In this document: piece after piece, positions 17,741-27,897 of the stretch | How the letters are laid out: every line of letters begins with the position of its first letter | Position numbering within the stretch: the stretch's first letter is position 1 | From: Muribaculaceae bacterium | GTDB lineage: Bacteria > Bacteroidota > Bacteroidia > Bacteroidales > Muribaculaceae | NCBI GenBank assembly: GCA_023667015.1 | Contig: JAMPAX010000001.1 | Location: 554,351-618,350 of the forward strand | Length of the DNA stretch: 64,000 nt | Direction: 5' to 3' | Translations under genes and position numbers: made by a program | The notes under the pieces: generated by a model | The model's input: only the letters and a program-made list of their open reading frames with translations | What the model was told of the DNA's origin: nothing | The model's database searches: none

Positions 17741-19939
17741 ATGTACCACTCTGTCGCGCAACTCAGCGAGCTTGCCGGAGTTCCATCTGTCGGTTGTGCC
17801 AACAAGGTAGCCGGTGATTCGCTGGATGGTCTCAAATTTTGCTCCACATTTCGGACAGCAACTCATTGAGGTATCTGCATTCTCGTAGCTACAGTTGGGA
17901 CAGTGGTTACGGTTGTGATTGACCGATCCATACCCCATATTGTACTTGTCCATCATGTCTACGATATCCATGATAGCTTTTTCATTGTGGGTGGCATCGC
18001 CATCAAGTTCTACGTAGAAGATATGACCACCGCGAGTCAACTCATGATAAGGAGCCTCTACTTTGGCTTTATGACGTGGTGAGCAATGATAATATACCGG
18101 CACGTGGTTTGAGTTGGTATAGTAATCTTTATCAGTCACACCCTCCACGATTCCGAAGGTCTTGCGGTCTTTCTTTGTGAAGCGTCCGGAGAGTCCTTCA
18201 GCTGGAGTTGCCAACACTGAGTAATTGTGGCCATAAGTCTCAGAGAATTCATTCGCACGGCTACGCATGTGGCTTACTATACGAAGTCCAAGAGCTTGTG
18301 CCTGTTCGTCTTCTCCATGGTGGTGGCCTGTCAGTGCTATCAGACATTCGGCGAGTCCGATAAATCCTATGCCCAGCGTACCCTGGTTTATGACGCTCTC
18401 TATGCGGTCGTTGGGTCCGAGGTTGTCGGATTCGTTCCATAGTACTCCCATGACCAGAGGGAATTGTTTGGCAAGTGCGGTCTTCTGAAATTGGAAGCGC
18501 TCATCAAGTTGACGTGCCGTCAGATTAAGGGTATCATCAAATTTGCGGAAGAACATTTCAATGCGCTCGTCGCGATCTTGAATGTGCATCACTTCGAGTG
18601 CGAGACGTACTATATTAATAGTGGTGAAAGAAATATTGCCACGACCCACGGAGGTCTTCATGCCATAACGGTTTTCAAACACTCGTGTGCGGCAACCCAT
18701 TGTAGCAACCTCATGAATATACCTCTTGGGATCATCGGCTTTCCAGGCATCGTTCTGATTGTATGTAGCATCAAGGTTCAAGAAGTTGGGGAAGAATCGG
18801 CGAGCTGTGACCTTGCAGGCGAGCTGATATAGGTCATAGTTGGGATCTTCCGGCAGATAGCTGACGCCTCGCTTCTTTTTCCATATCTGTATGGGGAAGA
18901 TGGCAGTAGCTCCGTTGCCAACTCCTTCGTAGGTGGAGTTGAGTAGCTCCCGGATTACGCATCTGCCCTCAGCGCTGGTGTCTGTACCGTAGTTGATGGA
19001 GGAGAAAACGACCTGATTGCCACCGCGCGAATGGATGGTATTCATATTATGAATGAATGCTTCCATTGCCTGATGTACGCGTCCTACAGTTCTGTTGACT
19101 GCATGTTGCAATAATCTCTCTTCTCCTTCGAGGCCTTCGAGCTCTTTCTTTTCGAAGTCTTTGAGTTTTACGTCGTAAAGATGACTGAGGTCTTTATCTG
19201 TGAGATTCTCAAGGTTCTTGACTTCCTCTTTGAAGCTTGCACGCACAAAGGGAGCAAGATAGAAGTCGAAAGCCGGGATTGCTTGCCCGCCATGCATCTC
19301 GTTCTGAGCTGTTTCGAGGGAAATGCATGCGATGACGCTTGCTGTCTCTATGCGCTTGGCGGGACGACTCTCTCCGTGGCCTGCTACGAATCCTCTCTGA
19401 AGAATACGATCCAGGGGGTGTTGCACACAGGTAAGCGACTTCGTGGGATAATAATCCTTGTCGTGGATATGAATATAGTTGCTCTTTACGGCATTTTTTA
19501 CTTCCGGCGACAGCAGATAGTCATCTACGAAGGGTTTTGTGGTCTCGCTTGCGAATTTCATCATCATTCCCGCCGGCGAGTCAGTATTCATATTGGCATT
19601 CTCGCGAGTGATGTCGTTGTTTTTCGCTTCGATGATTTCCAAGAAAATGTCGCGTGTCTTGGCTCTACGAGCTATGGAGCGCTGATCGCGGTAGGCTATG
19701 TATCGCTTGGCTACATCCTTGCGGGCAGATTTCATCAGCTCAATCTCTACTCGGTCTTGGATCTCTTCTACGGTCATTCGCTCAGTGCCTCCCATCCCTA
19801 CTCTGTCGGTGATTTTCTGGATTAGGGTTTCGTCTTCACCCATCTCAGTGGTCAGCATGGCCTTGCGAATGGCGGCTTTGATTTTCTCTTCGTTGTAGCC
19901 GACGACTCTGCCATCGCGCTTTTCTACTATCTGTATCAT
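17735..19939 (-). CDS. nrdD: Anaerobic ribonucleoside-triphosphate reductase (class III)
   Basis: A 734-residue glycyl-radical enzyme that reduces NTPs to dNTPs without oxygen. An ATP-cone allosteric domain occupies about residues 1-90 (VEKRDGRVVGYNEEKI). The C-terminus has the zinc site, HCPNC (C680, C683) and CPKC (C695, C698), followed by RITGYL with the radical glycine at G710. The threonine before the glycine (most enterobacterial enzymes have cysteine) matches the Thermotoga-like group. It has its own promoter and is followed by its activase nrdG. Confidence 0.96.
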   Translation of the reverse strand: MIQIVEKRDGRVVGYNEEKIKAAIRKAMLTTEMGEDETLIQKITDRVGMGGTERMTVEEIQDRVEIELMKSARKDVAKRYIAYRDQRSIARRAKTRDIFLEIIEAKNNDITRENANMNTDSPAGMMMKFASETTKPFVDDYLLSPEVKNAVKSNYIHIHDKDYYPTKSLTCVQHPLDRILQRGFVAGHGESRPAKRIETASVIACISLETAQNEMHGGQAIPAFDFYLAPFVRASFKEEVKNLENLTDKDLSHLYDVKLKDFEKKELEGLEGEERLLQHAVNRTVGRVHQAMEAFIHNMNTIHSRGGNQVVFSSINYGTDTSAEGRCVIRELLNSTYEGVGNGATAIFPIQIWKKKRGVSYLPEDPNYDLYQLACKVTARRFFPNFLNLDATYNQNDAWKADDPKRYIHEVATMGCRTRVFENRYGMKTSVGRGNISFTTINIVRLALEVMHIQDRDERIEMFFRKFDDTLNLTARQLDERFQFQKTALAKQFPLVMGVLWNESDNLGPNDRIESVINQGTLGIGFIGLAECLIALTGHHHGEDEQAQALGLRIVSHMRSRANEFSETYGHNYSVLATPAEGLSGRFTKKDRKTFGIVEGVTDKDYYTNSNHVPVYYHCSPRHKAKVEAPYHELTRGGHIFYVELDGDATHNEKAIMDIVDMMDKYNMGYGSVNHNRNHCPNCSYENADTSMSCCPKCGAKFETIQRITGYLVGTTDRWNSGKLAELRDRVVHK

Positions 19940-20001
19940 CTGTAATTTATTCTATGAGGAGTGACCCGAGGGCTCAATATTCGTTGTGTTTTTTTGTGTC
20001 T

Positions 20002-20010
20002 GCAAAGTTA
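20002..20010 (-). promoter_or_regulatory. -7 promoter element of nrdD-nrdG
   Basis: TAACTTTGC on the minus strand, 62 bp upstream of the nrdD ATG. Confidence 0.6.
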
Positions 20011-20200
20011 GAAAAACTTCTCGATTTTTTGCAAACTTTCAAACGTAATTTTTTTATTAAAGTTTTCATTTTGGAAAACCTTTTTATTGTTTTGATTTTT
20101 TAAACCAAAGAAAAATAGGATAATAAAAAATATTTTGGGAAACTTTACATTAAATATACTTTTTAGTAATGAAGTGATTAAAACTTTTCACGAAAATAAA

Positions 20201-20362
20201 GAAGTGTTTAAATATGTTTTCTTCAAACCCAATTTTTATTAATATTTTGGCATCTTTCGCTTCTTTCATCAGTCGTGATGCCCGCATCACTCCTTCTTCA
20301 AGAAACGAAATATGCTTAAAATCTTAATAAATCTTGCATTTGAAAAAAGTTTAAATCACTTC
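20201..20362 (-). repeat. 162-bp palindromic intergenic element, copy D
   Basis: End-to-end imperfect palindrome with termini GAAGTG...CACTTC (type-2 ends). Apex hairpin GTGATGC-CC-GCATCAC at 20275-20290. Compared with copies A and B it lies in reverse orientation (its GAAGAAGG arm is on the right). The right arm (20283-20362) is about 90% identical to the complement of the left arm of copy C. A further end-like sequence (GAAGTGATTAAAACTTTTCA) lies just outside it at 20171. The orientation label is relative to copies A and B. Confidence 0.8.
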
Positions 20363-20479
20363 AATATGATTCATTGTGAATATTTCCGGTTTGTGTATAA
20401 GAGCTGAGGTCTAAATAGAATTTAAACTTTTTATGCCGGATTTTCATTGTATATATGAAGATGATAATTCAATTGTATT

Positions 20480-22777
20480 ATGTCAAAGATTACTAAAGAA
20501 GCTGCCCTGGAATACCATGAGGAGGGGCGTCCCGGAAAAATTGAAGTAGTACCTACCAAACCTTATTCATCCCAGAGAGATCTCTCGTTGGCATACTCGC
20601 CGGGTGTGGCTTTCCCTTGCAAGGAGATTGAGAAAAATCCTTTGGATGTATATCGCTACACGAACAAGGGTAATCTCGTCGGTGTTATTTCCAATGGCAC
20701 TGCTGTGCTGGGATTGGGCGATATTGGCGCTCTCGCCGGTAAACCGGTCATGGAGGGGAAGGCTCTTCTGTTTAAAATTTTCGGTGGCTTGGATGCCTTC
20801 GACATTGAGTTGAATCAGAAAGACCCGGATAAGTTCGTTGAGGCTGTCAAGGCTATGGAACCTACTTTCGGGGGTATTAATCTTGAGGATATTAAGGCTC
20901 CGGAATGCTTCGAAATTGAACGTAGACTTAAGGAGGAGCTGAATATCCCTGTCATGCACGATGACCAGCATGGTACAGCTATTATCTCTTCTGCCGGCCT
21001 TATCAATGCTCTCGACCTTCAGGGTAAGAAGATAGGGAAAATACGTCTTGTAGTCAATGGCGCCGGTGCGGCTGCTATCAGTTGTACCCGCCTCTATAAA
21101 GTCTTGGGTGTTAGGCCTGAGAATATCGTTATGTGTGACTCTAAGGGTGTCATCAGAGCTGACCGGCCCTCTCTTTCACCGGAAAAAAAGGAATTTGCTA
21201 CAACCCGAGATATCCATACTCTCGCTGAGGCTATGGTAGATGCTGATGTTTTCTTAGGTCTCAGTAAGGGTAACGTCCTTTCCAAGAAGATGGTGGCCTC
21301 TATGGCTCCCCGCCCTATTGTCTTCGCTCTTGCTAACCCTGACCCGGAAATTTCTTATGAGAATGCTCGTGAGGCTCGCAAGGATGTCATTATTGCCACG
21401 GGGCGTAGCGATTATCCGAATCAGATTAACAATGTCATTGGATTCCCGTATATTTTCCGTGGAGCCCTTGATTGCCATGCCACTGCTATCAATGAAGAAA
21501 TGAAGGTGGCCGCTGTATATGCTATTGCATCTTTGGCTAAGGAGCCGGTTCCTTCCCTTGTGGATGAGGCGTATGGCTTAGCTAATATTAAGTATGGTCC
21601 CGATTATATTCTTCCGAAGGCTCTTGATCCTCGTCTGCTCGCATGTGTGGCTCCGGCTGTCGCTAAGGCTGCTGTTGAGTCAGGCGTAGCTCGCTGTGAA
21701 ATTTCCGACTGGGATAAATACCGCGAATATCTGGAGTCTATCATGGGCGATGAGGGTAAGCTAATCCGTCATATCTCGGATATCGTTCGTAAGGATCCAA
21801 AGAGGGTTGTTTTCTCGCAGGGGTCTTGTCCGAATATGATTCGTGCTGCCGCTCGCTTGGCTCATGAGGGTACCCTCCATCCTATTCTCTTGGGCAATAA
21901 GCAGACTATCGCTGATATTGCATCTGAAATAGGTCTTGACGTGAGTGGAGTGGATGTTATTGATACTCATGATGATGATTCTGCTGATGCGCGCTATCGC
22001 TATGCTGACCGTCTGTGGAAACTCAAGCAGCGTAGTGGCATGACTCTTTCGCAAGCAAGAGAGTTTATGCATGAGAGAGTTAATTTTGGAATGATGATGG
22101 TTAGATCCGGCGATGCCGATGCTTTTTTGGGTGGCTCTTTCTCTGCAGCCAACGAGGCTTTGGAGAAGGCTCGAGATATTATAGGTATTCAAGATGGATA
22201 TTCTCATTTTGCAACAATGCATATAGCAATCACCCGTCAGGGTACTTTCTTCCTCGCTGATACGGCTGTCAACCCCGAAGGTGGTTGTGCGGCTCTGGTC
22301 GATATCGCCCGTCTTACCTCTGATGCTGTCTCTTATTTCGGTTTTAATCCGACTATAGCTATGCTATCTTATAGTAATTTTGGCTCCAATGCCAATGATC
22401 CGGAACCGAGAGAAGTCGCTAAGGCAGTTGAGATTCTGCATAGTGATTATCCCGATATTTGTGTTGACGGTGAGATGCAAGCTAATTATGCTCTGGATAC
22501 GGATTTGAGAGATCAGGTATTCCCCTTCAATAAATTGCGTGGTTTGAGGGTCAATACGCTTGTTTTCCCATCCTTAGGTTCTGCAAATATTGCCTATAAG
22601 ATGTTGCTCGGGTTGGGTGTGGGCACAATCATAGGTCCAATTCAGATGGGTTTACGTCGACCGATCTACTTCACCAGCATGTCATCCACAGAAAGAGAAA
22701 TAGTCAACTTGGCCACGATTGCAGCATTAGATGCTTACGTAACAGCCAACTGTCAGTCCGACCGATGCCAAATCTAA
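20480..22777 (+). CDS. maeB: NADP-dependent malic enzyme with phosphotransacetylase-like C-terminal domain
   Basis: A 765-residue MaeB-type enzyme that decarboxylates malate to pyruvate with NADP reduction. The N-terminal malic domain (about 1-160) shows [12 protein letters not shown] and HDDQHGTA. The NAD(P)-binding domain follows ([16 protein letters not shown]). From about residue 430 to the end a PTA/PTB-like domain ([27 protein letters not shown] region) is fused; in MaeB proteins this domain is regulatory, not catalytic, and binds acetyl-CoA. It is monocistronic, after the 540-bp spacer with copy D. Confidence 0.94.
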   Translation: MSKITKEAALEYHEEGRPGKIEVVPTKPYSSQRDLSLAYSPGVAFPCKEIEKNPLDVYRYTNKGNLVGVISNGTAVLGLGDIGALAGKPVMEGKALLFKIFGGLDAFDIELNQKDPDKFVEAVKAMEPTFGGINLEDIKAPECFEIERRLKEELNIPVMHDDQHGTAIISSAGLINALDLQGKKIGKIRLVVNGAGAAAISCTRLYKVLGVRPENIVMCDSKGVIRADRPSLSPEKKEFATTRDIHTLAEAMVDADVFLGLSKGNVLSKKMVASMAPRPIVFALANPDPEISYENAREARKDVIIATGRSDYPNQINNVIGFPYIFRGALDCHATAINEEMKVAAVYAIASLAKEPVPSLVDEAYGLANIKYGPDYILPKALDPRLLACVAPAVAKAAVESGVARCEISDWDKYREYLESIMGDEGKLIRHISDIVRKDPKRVVFSQGSCPNMIRAAARLAHEGTLHPILLGNKQTIADIASEIGLDVSGVDVIDTHDDDSADARYRYADRLWKLKQRSGMTLSQAREFMHERVNFGMMMVRSGDADAFLGGSFSAANEALEKARDIIGIQDGYSHFATMHIAITRQGTFFLADTAVNPEGGCAALVDIARLTSDAVSYFGFNPTIAMLSYSNFGSNANDPEPREVAKAVEILHSDYPDICVDGEMQANYALDTDLRDQVFPFNKLRGLRVNTLVFPSLGSANIAYKMLLGLGVGTIIGPIQMGLRRPIYFTSMSSTEREIVNLATIAALDAYVTANCQSDRCQI

Positions 22778-22788
22778 GAGTCCTCTAA

Positions 22789-24279
22789 TTATTTTTTCCA
22801 GAAGCTGGGGGTGAAGATGACTAACACGGTGAAGAGTTCAAGACGTCCTACAAGCATGATAAAGCTCAATATCCATTTCGCTGTGTCGGGAACATAGGCG
22901 TAATTGCCGGCCAATCCAGTGATGTCTGTCCCTAATCCGGTGTTGGAAATGGCCGACAATGAACAAAATAGACTGTCCCGCAAGGGTAATCCTAATAGCG
23001 ATAAGGCTACCCCTCCTAATATTATTACAATTATGTATAGAAAGAGGAAGGCTAATGTCTTCATTACTATGGCTGTCGGTGTACCTTTGCCGTTGACGCA
23101 TACTGTACGAATTGTATTGGGATGCATCAATCTGTAGAATTCATTCTGGAGAAACTTGAACAGTACTATAAATCGGTCTATTTTCGCTCCTCCCGATGTA
23201 CTTCCCGCACATGCGCCCATTATCATCATAATTACCAGTACTACAACTGCTATTGGTCCCCAGTCGTGAAAGTCCGGTTCGGTCAGTCCGGTAGATGATA
23301 ATATGCTGACTGCTTGAAAGAGAGGGTCGAGTGTCAGGTCTGAGACGTTGTTGACAAGTCCGTTGGCTGCTTTGTTGGCAGCTAAAATGATGAAACATAT
23401 AAGTATTGTCCAGAGATAAACTTTCAGTGCGTCATTCTTTCGGGCATCACGAATTTTGCCGTGCAATGCTTTGTAGATGAGTGCAAAGTTGACACCTCCG
23501 AGAAACATGAAGATGGTTATCAGTGTCTTGACGTAATCGTTGTCAAGCTCAGTTATGGTCATGTCGGAGGTGGCAAATCCTCCTGTTGACATGGTGCTTA
23601 GTCCGTAGCATACTGAGTCGAAGAAGTCCATCTCGGAGAAGTTCAATAGGATGATGAGCAATACTGTCAGTATGAGGTATACTCCCCAAAGTCCTTTGGC
23701 TGTATAACTTACTCGTGGTCGAAGTTTGTCGTGGGTAATTCCTGTGACTTCGGCATTGAAGAGCTGCATACCTCCCTGATAGTTTAGCATCGGCACAATA
23801 GCGAGAGTAAAGAGAATAATTCCTAAACCTCCAACCCATTGTACTACACATCTCCAGAGTAGAATAGAGTGGGGTACTCCATCGAGTGTGTTGAGTACGG
23901 AAGCTCCGGTGGTGGTAAAGCCACTCATGGTTTCGAAGAATGCATCGGTCACCGACATATGGGTTCCCGTAATAAGGAAGGGTATCATCCCGAAGATTGA
24001 GAGTATTACCCATGTGAGTCCTGTCAGCAAGATTGCTTCACGTTTTCCCATTTCTCGGGTATGTGGCCTCAGACTCATTAGTCCGAATCCGCATGCTGAT
24101 GTTATCCCAATGGATATGAGTAATTGCCATATTTCCCGTTCGCCACAAATCAGGGCACACACAGCCGGTATGACCATCATCGCTCCTTCGGTCAGCAACA
24201 GCCATCCGATAATCCTCAGTAGCAACAGGATATTGATATAACTTCTGTTTCTGAATATCGAATTCATCAGATAAACCAT
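22789..24279 (-). CDS. trkH: Trk-type potassium uptake protein TrkH
   Basis: A 496-residue membrane protein with four K+-channel-like repeats. Selectivity-loop segments are visible: GFTTTGASV, STMSTGGFA, SSTGLTE and SNTGLGTD. It imports K+ across the inner membrane under control of the cytosolic NAD-binding subunit TrkA, encoded immediately upstream with a 13-bp overlap. Two starts are possible: the ATG at 24279, preceded by an AAGG-like sequence, or the ATG at 24267, which gives a TGATG overlap with the trkA stop and would remove four residues. It is the last gene of the dxs-trkA-trkH run. Confidence 0.94.
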   Translation of the reverse strand: MVYLMNSIFRNRSYINILLLLRIIGWLLLTEGAMMVIPAVCALICGEREIWQLLISIGITSACGFGLMSLRPHTREMGKREAILLTGLTWVILSIFGMIPFLITGTHMSVTDAFFETMSGFTTTGASVLNTLDGVPHSILLWRCVVQWVGGLGIILFTLAIVPMLNYQGGMQLFNAEVTGITHDKLRPRVSYTAKGLWGVYLILTVLLIILLNFSEMDFFDSVCYGLSTMSTGGFATSDMTITELDNDYVKTLITIFMFLGGVNFALIYKALHGKIRDARKNDALKVYLWTILICFIILAANKAANGLVNNVSDLTLDPLFQAVSILSSTGLTEPDFHDWGPIAVVVLVIMMIMGACAGSTSGGAKIDRFIVLFKFLQNEFYRLMHPNTIRTVCVNGKGTPTAIVMKTLAFLFLYIIVIILGGVALSLLGLPLRDSLFCSLSAISNTGLGTDITGLAGNYAYVPDTAKWILSFIMLVGRLELFTVLVIFTPSFWKK

Positions 24280-25595
24280 TTTTCTACCTTGTGGAAAATT
24301 CCACTAAGACAGAATACTACCACAAAGTCACCGGCTTGAATGTGGGTATTACCACTGACGAGCATGCACTCATCGCCTCGTACCATCGCTGCTAGGGTCA
24401 TTCCATATGGAAGTTTTAAGTCTTTTACCGGGGCGCGTGTTATCTTGGATTTTGGCGCTACCGGCATCTCGGCTACTTCTGCATCTGCAAGCGACAGGAA
24501 TTTCGTATTGCTCTCGTCGGCTACCAACAATAGCTTGAATATACGACTCGAAGCTAATAGCTTCTTGTTGATGGTGGTGCCGATATTGAGGTTTTCTGCT
24601 TGACTGAGAAATTGAAGGTTTTCAACGTCTGCTATTGTCTTGGGTACGCCGAACTCTTTGGCTGTCAGACAACAAAGAATGTTCGTTTCCGAAGAATCCG
24701 TCAGTGCCAAGAATGCGTCAAACTGATATATGTTATTCTCTCGTAGCACCTCTATATCGCGTCCATCTCCATATATAATCTCGCAATCCGGCAATTCTGT
24801 GGCCATTCGTTCACAATTATCGCGGTCATTGTCGATGATCTTTATAAGATACTTGTCATGAAACTGCTTGGCAAACCTTATGGCAATTCGACTACCACCT
24901 ATTACCAAGGCTTTCTTGATCTCTCGCTCTTTCTTGCCACACAGCTCGCGTACTTCTGATACAAATTCCGGGGTTGTAATGAAGTAGACTATGTCATCCT
25001 GACGAATTTCGTCGTTACCGGTAGGGATAATTGTTTGGCTGTCTCGCTTGATGGCTGCGATGTGAAAGTCATGGTTGGGTAAGTCTTTCAGATGAAGGTC
25101 TACCAGCTGACTTTCTTTGTGGATTTTTACTCCTATAAGAAGCAGAGCTCCACCATGGAGTTCTCCCCAGTAGCGTGTCCAATTGTGGGATAGCGCTATG
25201 TTGATCTCTTCGGCTGCAAGGTTTTCAGGATAAATAAGATAGTCGGCACCGAGCTCTTTCAGCACTTTTGTGTTCTGTTCGCGCAGGAACTCGTAGTTGT
25301 CGATTCGAGCTACGGTTTTCTTTGCCCCGAGACGTTTGGCTATGGCACAGGCACATATGTTGCGTGTCTCGTAGGGAGTGACAGCTATATATAGGTCGGA
25401 CTCTGCAACGCCAACATCTCGCAGAGTCTGAAAGGAGGAGGTAGACCCATTCCAAGTCATCAGATTATAATTGGCATCGATGATGTCCAGACGTGTCTGA
25501 TCGGAGTCCAAGAGAATAATATCTTGATCTTCGTTGGATAGCATCTTCGCAAGATGAGTGCCAACTTCTCCCGCTCCGGCAATGATGATTTTCAT
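24267..25595 (-). CDS. trkA: Trk system potassium uptake regulatory subunit TrkA
   Basis: A 442-residue protein with two RCK (TrkA_N/TrkA_C) repeats. Nucleotide-binding glycine motifs are AGAGEVGTHLA (residues 5-15) and a second VIGGSRIAIRFA near 230. TrkA binds NAD(H)/ATP and gates TrkH. It lies 40 bp after dxs and overlaps trkH, so K+ uptake appears coupled in transcription to the isoprenoid gene. The tandem arrangement is full length. Confidence 0.95.
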   Translation of the reverse strand: MKIIIAGAGEVGTHLAKMLSNEDQDIILLDSDQTRLDIIDANYNLMTWNGSTSSFQTLRDVGVAESDLYIAVTPYETRNICACAIAKRLGAKKTVARIDNYEFLREQNTKVLKELGADYLIYPENLAAEEINIALSHNWTRYWGELHGGALLLIGVKIHKESQLVDLHLKDLPNHDFHIAAIKRDSQTIIPTGNDEIRQDDIVYFITTPEFVSEVRELCGKKEREIKKALVIGGSRIAIRFAKQFHDKYLIKIIDNDRDNCERMATELPDCEIIYGDGRDIEVLRENNIYQFDAFLALTDSSETNILCCLTAKEFGVPKTIADVENLQFLSQAENLNIGTTINKKLLASSRIFKLLLVADESNTKFLSLADAEVAEMPVAPKSKITRAPVKDLKLPYGMTLAAMVRGDECMLVSGNTHIQAGDFVVVFCLSGIFHKVEKWFI

Positions 25596-25635
25596 GACGT
25601 TATCTTGTTACAATCGTTATAATCAGTCTGGTCTG

Positions 25636-27612
25636 TTAGATGGTTGATTCAGAGTTGACCTGAAGGAGACTTTCTATTGTCTTTTCTATCCCCGCAGCAT
25701 CTATGCCTACATTGGCATAGAGCTCAGCCGGTGTGCCATGATGTATCCATCGGTCGGGAATCCCTAAGTTGGTCACGTCTATGCAGTGGCCGGTCTTATG
25801 AAGTTCTATTCCGGCTTTCTGTCCGAATCCACCGCTTATTGCTCCATCTTCAACGGTCACTGCAAAGTCGTATGTCTTGGCAATCTCTTGTAGCAGTTCT
25901 TTGTCTATTGGTTTTAGCCATATCATGTCGTAGATATCTACGGGTATTCCTTTGGCTCGGAGTCTCTCTGCTGCCACCATCGCTTCGTGAGCTAATGGCC
26001 CTATTGTCAACAGTGCAGTCTTTGCTTCGGGCGTTGATAATAGCTTGCGTCCTTTTCCAATTTTTAGCGGCGATATGGGTTTGGCAAATCCTTCTTCCGG
26101 CATGTCGTTGACTGATCCTCTTGGATACCGAATGGCCATGGGTCCATCTTGTTCGAGTGATGTCCGCATTAGCGAACGCAATGTCTCGGGATCGGCCGGT
26201 GAGGCTATCTTCATTCCAGGTATGCAACCAAGATATGCTAAGTCAAACATACCGTGGTGGGTCACCCCGTCTTCACCAACGATTCCAGCGCGGTCTATAC
26301 AGAAGGTTACAGGAAGACCTTGAATAGCAACATCGTGTATGATATTGTCATAGGCTCGCTGCAGGAAGGAGGAGTAGATGGCGGTAAAGGGGCGTTTCCC
26401 GGCGGCTGCCAGACCCCCGCTGAAGGTGACGGCATGTCCTTCTGATATGCCGGTGTCGAATGTGCGAGCGGGATAGGCTTTCGACAGTTTGATCATTGAT
26501 GTGCCGGAGGGCATCGCCGCTGTCACTCCTACTATGCGGTTGTCTTCTGTAGCAAGCTCCACAAGGGTGTCGCCAAAGACATCCTGCCATTTTGGCAGTG
26601 AGTCGGATTTTATGCGCTTCCCGGTTGCCGGATCAAATTTTCCGGGTGCATGCCATGTCGTTGGATCCTTTTCTGCTTCATCATACCCTTTCCCCTTGAT
26701 TGTTTGAAGATGTAGAAGGCGAGGCCCTTCCATATCTTTGATTTCTTGCAGTATTTTGACGATTTTCTCTACATTGTGACCGTCAAAGGGTCCGAAGTAT
26801 CGGATGTTTAATCCCTCAAAGATGTTCTGCTGGTGGGAAATGAGTGCCTTCAATGAATTGTTAAAGCGCAGTAAAATTCCCTTGCGATGATCATCCAGCA
26901 TTCCCTTGCGTTTGAAGTAGTTCGCAACTCTGTTGCGCAGGCGATTGTATCCTTTGGAGGTTGTGATTTCTGAGAGATAATGATGTAGTGCTCCAACATT
27001 GCTGTCAATGCTCATATCATTGTCATTCAGTATTATTAGCAGATTATTAGGACTGTTGGACACGTTGTTGAGTCCCTCAAAGGCCAGACCGCCGCTGATG
27101 GATGCATCTCCGATGACGGCTACGGTCTTATGGTGCTCATGTCCGGGTGTTAATCTGTCGGCTACGGCCATTCCCAATGCTGCTGAGATGGAGTTGCCGG
27201 CATGTCCTGCCGTGAAGGTGTCGTAGATACTTTCGGCAGGGGAGGGGAATCCGCTGATACCCCCCTTGGTGCGCTGTTTTGCAAATTTGTCGCGACGCCC
27301 GGTAAGTATCTTATGTGAGTATGCTTGATGCCCTACGTCGTAGACAATATGGTCTGTCGGAGTGTCGTAGACGTAATGGAGGGCTACGATTATCTCGATA
27401 GCTCCCATGCTTGAGGCAAAGTGGCCGGGGTTATGGGAGAGATTGGATATCAGAAAGCTGCGAAGCTCTGCACATACCTCCGGAAGTCGCTCCACAGGAA
27501 GCCCGCGCAGGTCGGAAGGACTATTAATCTTGCTTAGCAATGGATATTCTACAAGGCTAACCGGACATTGCATTGCGCTGCTTTCGTTTCTCTTTTGGTT
27601 GCTCTCGCTCAT
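25636..27612 (-). CDS. dxs: 1-deoxy-D-xylulose-5-phosphate synthase
   Basis: A 658-residue thiamine-diphosphate enzyme that condenses pyruvate and glyceraldehyde 3-phosphate, the entry step of the MEP isoprenoid pathway. Features: SHNPGHFASSMGAIEI (about 59-74) with the conserved His, the GDASISGGLAFEGLNN ThDP/Mg motif, and DRAGIVGEDGVTHHG of the transketolase pyrimidine domain. A C-terminal transketolase domain follows. Its ATG overlaps the stop of the preceding small membrane gene by ATGA, and trkA-trkH follow. The protein is full length. Confidence 0.96.
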   Translation of the reverse strand: MSESNQKRNESSAMQCPVSLVEYPLLSKINSPSDLRGLPVERLPEVCAELRSFLISNLSHNPGHFASSMGAIEIIVALHYVYDTPTDHIVYDVGHQAYSHKILTGRRDKFAKQRTKGGISGFPSPAESIYDTFTAGHAGNSISAALGMAVADRLTPGHEHHKTVAVIGDASISGGLAFEGLNNVSNSPNNLLIILNDNDMSIDSNVGALHHYLSEITTSKGYNRLRNRVANYFKRKGMLDDHRKGILLRFNNSLKALISHQQNIFEGLNIRYFGPFDGHNVEKIVKILQEIKDMEGPRLLHLQTIKGKGYDEAEKDPTTWHAPGKFDPATGKRIKSDSLPKWQDVFGDTLVELATEDNRIVGVTAAMPSGTSMIKLSKAYPARTFDTGISEGHAVTFSGGLAAAGKRPFTAIYSSFLQRAYDNIIHDVAIQGLPVTFCIDRAGIVGEDGVTHHGMFDLAYLGCIPGMKIASPADPETLRSLMRTSLEQDGPMAIRYPRGSVNDMPEEGFAKPISPLKIGKGRKLLSTPEAKTALLTIGPLAHEAMVAAERLRAKGIPVDIYDMIWLKPIDKELLQEIAKTYDFAVTVEDGAISGGFGQKAGIELHKTGHCIDVTNLGIPDRWIHHGTPAELYANVGIDAAGIEKTIESLLQVNSESTI

Positions 27613-27803
27613 TTCTTTTTATCTGAATCTTTTTGGGACACTCTATATTTCTTATACAGAGGTGCGAATATAATAATAGCTGAGGCTATTGCCAAAAAGA
27701 CGTTTTTGGCTGTGAATCCGCCTCCTCTGACAAATAGTGCCTGCACAAGCCATACCCAAAGTATGGCCAGAATCACTATTCCAAATTTTCGTGTCCAATT
27801 CAT
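27609..27803 (-). CDS. Small two-helix membrane protein upstream of dxs
   Basis: The start is placed at the ATG at 27803 (MNWTRKFGIVILAIL), giving 64 residues; the ATG at 27821 lies upstream of the promoter element and is unlikely. Two hydrophobic helices (about 6-24 and 33-49) are followed by a basic tail (YKKYRVSQKDSDKKK). The stop codon overlaps the dxs start as ATGA, which argues that it is a real translated gene coupled to dxs. The family is not recognised. Its promoter element ends 5 bp before the ATG (probable leaderless mRNA). Confidence 0.62.
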   Translation of the reverse strand: MNWTRKFGIVILAILWVWLVQALFVRGGGFTAKNVFLAIASAIIIFAPLYKKYRVSQKDSDKKK

Positions 27804-27808
27804 AAAAT

Positions 27809-27817
27809 GCAAAATTA
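27809..27817 (-). promoter_or_regulatory. -7 promoter element of the small protein-dxs-trkA-trkH operon
   Basis: TAATTTTGC on the minus strand, 5 bases from the ATG at 27803. It is divergent from the CapA-gene promoter 70 bp away, which has the same core. Confidence 0.58.
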
Positions 27818-27885
27818 ACATTTTCTCACATTATGTACAACTCGCATTTTTTCTTTTTTAGCTTGTAATATGCCTTTTTTAGTTG

Positions 27886-27894
27886 TAATTTTGC
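27886..27894 (+). promoter_or_regulatory. -7 promoter element abutting the CapA-like gene
   Basis: TAATTTTGC ends 3 bases before the ATG at 27898, implying a leaderless transcript. Confidence 0.6.
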
Positions 27895-27897
27895 AGA

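Larger units (their letters stand above)
19940..20479. other. 540-bp AT-rich divergent spacer between nrdD and maeB
   Basis: No open frame worth calling. It contains the nrdD promoter (20002-20010), an AT-rich stretch, an extra copy of a palindrome end (20170-20191) and a complete 162-bp palindromic element (20201-20362). The maeB promoter must lie to its right, but no clear TAnnTTTG was found there. Confidence 0.7.
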
